DNA of 64,000 nt from Algoriphagus mannitolivorans DSM 15301 (GTDB lineage: Bacteria > Bacteroidota > Bacteroidia > Cytophagales > Cyclobacteriaceae): the NCBI RefSeq assembly GCF_000429425.1, contig NZ_AUBV01000001.1, positions 434,001 through 498,000 on the forward strand. Direction: 5' to 3'. Under the pieces are notes generated by a model, which was given only the letters and a program-made list of their open reading frames with translations, ran no database searches and had not been told where the DNA came from. Positions 61,139-64,000 of this stretch are shown in pieces (position 1 is the first letter of the stretch; each line of letters begins with the position of its first letter). Position numbers and translations under genes: made by a program.

Positions 61139-62107
61139 TTATGATTTGACAATAACATTTTCCTTGAGTCGGAAGAAGTTACTGTCGATGAGGTCCGAAA
61201 TATGGTTGATTTTTAATTGGAGTGCATCCAAATATTCATGAAGACCGGTAGAAATTATATCATTGACCTCTGAAAACTCCAGGCGGGACTTGAGCTCACC
61301 CATGGATTTTTCTGCTGAGTTTTTGAATCCACCGGTAATATTTTCCGAAATCAAATGGAGGTATTTTTCAGCTTCTTTGAGACAATAATAAATGGATCTG
61401 GGGAAATACTTGTTGAGCACCAGGAATTCAACCACCCCGGAAGGATCAATGGTTCCATATAGCCTGCGATAGGTATTAAATCCGGTCACCGACTTCAGCA
61501 GCGCTGTCCAATGGAGAAAATCCAGAGGAGTACCCACTTCCATGTGCGAAGGCAAAAGAATATGGTATTTCACGTCCAAGATCCTGGATGTCTTATCAGC
61601 GCGCTCGAGCATTTGGCCCAATTGACGAAATAACCAGCCCTCTGTTCTTGCTACAGTGGCATCTGCAAGACCGTAAATGAGGAGAATCTGATTTTTTACA
61701 TTTTCGAAAAACTTTCGCGGATCCTCTTTCTTCCACATCTTTTTTTCACAGCCTTCCTGAAGCATGTAATACAGCTCATTGATTTTTTCCCAGGTTTCCT
61801 TACTCAGGTTTTCCCGGATGATTCTGGCATTTTCCCGGGCTCTGGTCACTGCAGAAATCATGGAGTTGGGATTATCCAGATCAAAAGCCAAAAAATGCAT
61901 TACCTCACTCCGATCAAAGGATTCGTGCTTTTGCTTATATAATTCCAAGTCCCCGGTAGCGGCTACCAAGGGCTGCCATTGCTCCTTGAGGTCCATGGGA
62001 AGGTCCTGCATCAGGTTAAAATTCACATCAATAAATCGGGCATAATTCTCGGCTCTTTCCAGATATCTTCCCAGCCAATAAATATGATTTGCGACTCTAC
62101 TCAGCAT
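61139..62107 (-). CDS. alpha-E domain protein
   Basis: 322 residues, almost entirely alpha-helical. The opening MLSRVANHIYWLGRYLERAENYARFIDVN is the hallmark of the alpha-E (DUF403) family. Later: FRQLGQMLERADKTSRILDVKYHILLP and LVLNKYFPRSIYYCLKEAEKYLHLI. Its role is unknown, but it nearly always accompanies circularly permuted ATP-grasp and transglutaminase genes, and has been proposed to work with the ligase. 10 bp behind the ATP-grasp gene. Confidence 0.93.
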   Translation of the reverse strand: MLSRVANHIYWLGRYLERAENYARFIDVNFNLMQDLPMDLKEQWQPLVAATGDLELYKQKHESFDRSEVMHFLAFDLDNPNSMISAVTRARENARIIRENLSKETWEKINELYYMLQEGCEKKMWKKEDPRKFFENVKNQILLIYGLADATVARTEGWLFRQLGQMLERADKTSRILDVKYHILLPSHMEVGTPLDFLHWTALLKSVTGFNTYRRLYGTIDPSGVVEFLVLNKYFPRSIYYCLKEAEKYLHLISENITGGFKNSAEKSMGELKSRLEFSEVNDIISTGLHEYLDALQLKINHISDLIDSNFFRLKENVIVKS

Positions 62108-62117
62108 AGTCTCTTAA

Positions 62118-63545
62118 TTATTTGTATAAAACCCAAGTATCCTTACTACCTCCACCTTGGGAGCTGTTCACTACCAATGAACCTTTTTTCAAAGCGACTC
62201 GGGTCAGGGAACCCGGAATTACTTCAATCTCATCCCCATAGAGAATGTACGGCCTCAAATCCACATGCCTGCCTTCAATTCCTTCCTCTGTCAAGCATGG
62301 AACCGTCGAGAGAGAAAGCGTAGGCTGGGCAATGTAATGCTTGGGGTTTTCCCGGATCAGCTTTCTGAATTTCTCATGCTCCTCAGGACCTGCTTTTGGT
62401 CCGATCAACATTCCATATCCTCCGGCAGCATCCGTCTCTTTGACGACCAAAGACTCGATATTATCCAATACATACTGTCGATCCTTTTCCTCCCTACAGA
62501 GGTAAGTAGGCACATTGTTCAAGATAGGCTCCTCGTCGAGGTAGTATTTGATAATTCTAGGGACGTAGGCATAGACAGCTTTATCATCCGCTACACCTGT
62601 ACCGGGAGCATTTGCAAAGGCAATATTCCCTTCCTTGTAGGCTTCAAAAATCCCTGGGATCCCAAGCATAGAGTCCGGATTGAAGGTCAAAGGATCCAAA
62701 AAGGAGTCGTCAATTCTTCGATATAGCACATCGATCTGCTCCAAGCCTTTAGTGGTCTGCATATAGACCTTTTTATCCTTGACCGTTAGGTCCATTCCAG
62801 TTACCAATTCTACACCCATTTGCAAGGCAAGGTAGGAATGCTCAAAATAGGCCGAATTGTAAATTCCCGGAGTCAATACTCCTACCACCGGCTTTGGCTT
62901 ATCCGATAGAAAACGAAGCATTTTCAGGAGCTTGGTAGGATAATCAGAGACGGGCATTACGCCCTCGTCATTGAAGAGCTGTGGGTATGCCCGCTTAATA
63001 ATTTCCCTGCTCTCTAGCATGTAAGACACCCCAGATGGGCAGCGAAGATTATCCTCTAGGATGTAATATTCTCCGTCCTTATCCTTGACCAAATCTGTCC
63101 CGGTAATATGACACCAAATGCCTTTGGGAGGAGTAAGTCCTATGCACGGCTTAAGGTAATCTTTAGAACCTAAGATCAAATCCGCAGGCACAATGCCATC
63201 TTTGATGATGTTTTGCTCATTGTAAATGTCCTGGAGGAAAAGATTCAGAGCATGCACCCGTTGTTTAAGGCCAGCTTCCAGTTTTCTCCATTCTGAATTG
63301 GGAATGATTCTCGGGATTATATCCAAATGAAGGATCTTCTCCAAACCCTGATTGTCATGGTACACATTAAAGGTCATTCCCATGGCTTTCTGGGTCTTAT
63401 TGGCTGAAAACTGCAACTGGTGCATCTTTTTCGATGAGGCTTTTTTCAAAAAATTTGCGAATTCAAGGTAATGAGGCCTAATCTGGCCTGTAGAGTCAAA
63501 CATCTCGTCGTAATGTTCCCCACAGGAATATCCTTCTGTTTTCAT
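62118..63545 (-). CDS. circularly permuted type 2 ATP-grasp protein
   Basis: 475 residues. Opening with YSCGEHYDEMFDSTGQIRPHYLEF; ATP-grasp parts in permuted order: GIVPADLILGSKDYLKPCIGLTPPKGIWCHITGTDLVKDKDGEYYILEDNLRCPSGVSYMLESR (ATP/Mg), VVGVLTPGIYNSAYFEHSYLALQMGVELVTGMDL, LYRRIDDSFLDP, KETDAAGGYGMLIGP. This family is predicted to make amide (peptide-like) bonds, but the product is not known. First gene of the four-gene operon with alpha-E, Anbu and transglutaminase. The 219 bp upstream are very AT-rich; no clear TTG-TAnnTTTG promoter was seen. Confidence 0.93.
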   Translation of the reverse strand: MKTEGYSCGEHYDEMFDSTGQIRPHYLEFANFLKKASSKKMHQLQFSANKTQKAMGMTFNVYHDNQGLEKILHLDIIPRIIPNSEWRKLEAGLKQRVHALNLFLQDIYNEQNIIKDGIVPADLILGSKDYLKPCIGLTPPKGIWCHITGTDLVKDKDGEYYILEDNLRCPSGVSYMLESREIIKRAYPQLFNDEGVMPVSDYPTKLLKMLRFLSDKPKPVVGVLTPGIYNSAYFEHSYLALQMGVELVTGMDLTVKDKKVYMQTTKGLEQIDVLYRRIDDSFLDPLTFNPDSMLGIPGIFEAYKEGNIAFANAPGTGVADDKAVYAYVPRIIKYYLDEEPILNNVPTYLCREEKDRQYVLDNIESLVVKETDAAGGYGMLIGPKAGPEEHEKFRKLIRENPKHYIAQPTLSLSTVPCLTEEGIEGRHVDLRPYILYGDEIEVIPGSLTRVALKKGSLVVNSSQGGGSKDTWVLYK

Positions 63546-63764
63546 AGGTAGATTTAATCATTTCTCTTCCATAAGTTAAGGAAGAAACCGGAAAATCAAA
63601 TATTTTCAAATATTTCATTAAATACTAATCATTATTTTACCAAAAATTGATTTTCATTCAATTATTTTCATTTATCAAAGCCATTTTCAAACTATAAATA
63701 AAAAATCCAGAATTCTCAACTTCCTAAAATTGATTCTATTTTTACGCTCACATCTTAAGTAACC

Positions 63765-64000
63765 ATGCCGAAGCGACTTTTAAAAATTCAAGATGCCCAA
63801 TGGGTAAAACGTGTGACAATCTGGAGACAGGTCAAGGATGTGATTTTCATAGGGATCGGGGTAGTGATGGCGGCCATTGGCTTGAAGGGGTTCTTATTGC
63901 CTAATGGTTTTTTTGACGGCGGGGCAATGGGGGTCTCCTTGTTGCTTCAGATTTTGACACCCTTAAACCTCTCCATTTTGATCATTTTGGTCAATCTGCC
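63765..64000 (+). CDS. YitT family membrane protein, 5' part, cut by the window edge
   Basis: Starts at the ATG at 63765 (MPKRLLKIQDAQWVKRVTIWRQVK) and runs off the right edge after 78 codons. VIFIGIGVVMAAIGLKGFLLPNGFFDGGAMGVSLLLQ is the characteristic first part of YitT/DUF161 proteins, polytopic inner-membrane proteins of uncertain transport role. It is divergent from the Anbu operon. Confidence 0.85.
   Translation, partial: MPKRLLKIQDAQWVKRVTIWRQVKDVIFIGIGVVMAAIGLKGFLLPNGFFDGGAMGVSLLLQILTPLNLSILIILVNL

Overview
The window looks like a chromosomal segment of an aerobic marine or freshwater Bacteroidota of the Cytophagales (Cyclobacteriaceae/Algoriphagus-like). This is inferred from the protein families (DUF4924, DUF4174, DUF6503, DUF1080, RND-TolC fusion, LytTR/LytS pair), from promoters of the Bacteroidota type (TTG-N20-TAnnTTTG, found upstream of several genes and of the tRNA), and from the intergenic repeats. 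No rRNA, phage, integrase, transposase or CRISPR array was seen.

Layout. 1-3389 (minus): an L,D-transpeptidase fragment, then kdsA and kdsC (KDO for lipopolysaccharide) and a GNAT-nitrilase fusion. 3575-7470: MscS channel, outer-membrane beta-barrel protein, tandem universal stress protein, GNAT, exported RidA. 7468-8327: a 298-bp unit repeated almost three times. 8387-10387: a self-cleaving LexA/UmuD-like repressor divergent from a Y-family polymerase, a compact SOS-like module. 10459-16382: DUF4174, GNAT, two exported ferritin-like proteins, two proteins of unknown function, a creatininase-like protein and a pentapeptide-repeat protein. 16383-19470: an AT-rich accessory patch with unknown proteins and a decayed gene copy. 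19471-22811: LytTR/LytS two-component pair and a Big_2 lipoprotein. 23042-33711: M28 and M42 peptidases, DUF1080, a long PurF-type amidotransferase, DsrE protein, tRNA-Leu(GAG), folD, a four-helix-bundle gene flanked by inverted repeats, lepA, DUF4924.

33889-48428: P-type ATPase, Tat-exported phosphoesterase, APC permeases, CDF transporter, ackA-pta, an aldo/keto reductase-RidA fusion, ogt and small proteins. 48472-58567 (minus): an AlkP-superfamily hydrolase and a heavy-metal efflux locus (adaptor, CzcA-type RND pump fused to its own TolC-like channel, OmpR/CusS-type two-component system) followed by a PepSY membrane protein. The gap before the pump gene has three CTTAA boxes exactly 11 bp apart, the geometry expected of an OmpR-family regulator site.

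58745-63545: a DUF6503 lipoprotein, then a tight four-gene operon (circularly permuted ATP-grasp, alpha-E protein, Anbu proteasome-like peptidase, transglutaminase), the best candidate here for a poorly understood system, probably peptide ligation coupled to proteolysis. The window ends inside a YitT-family gene.
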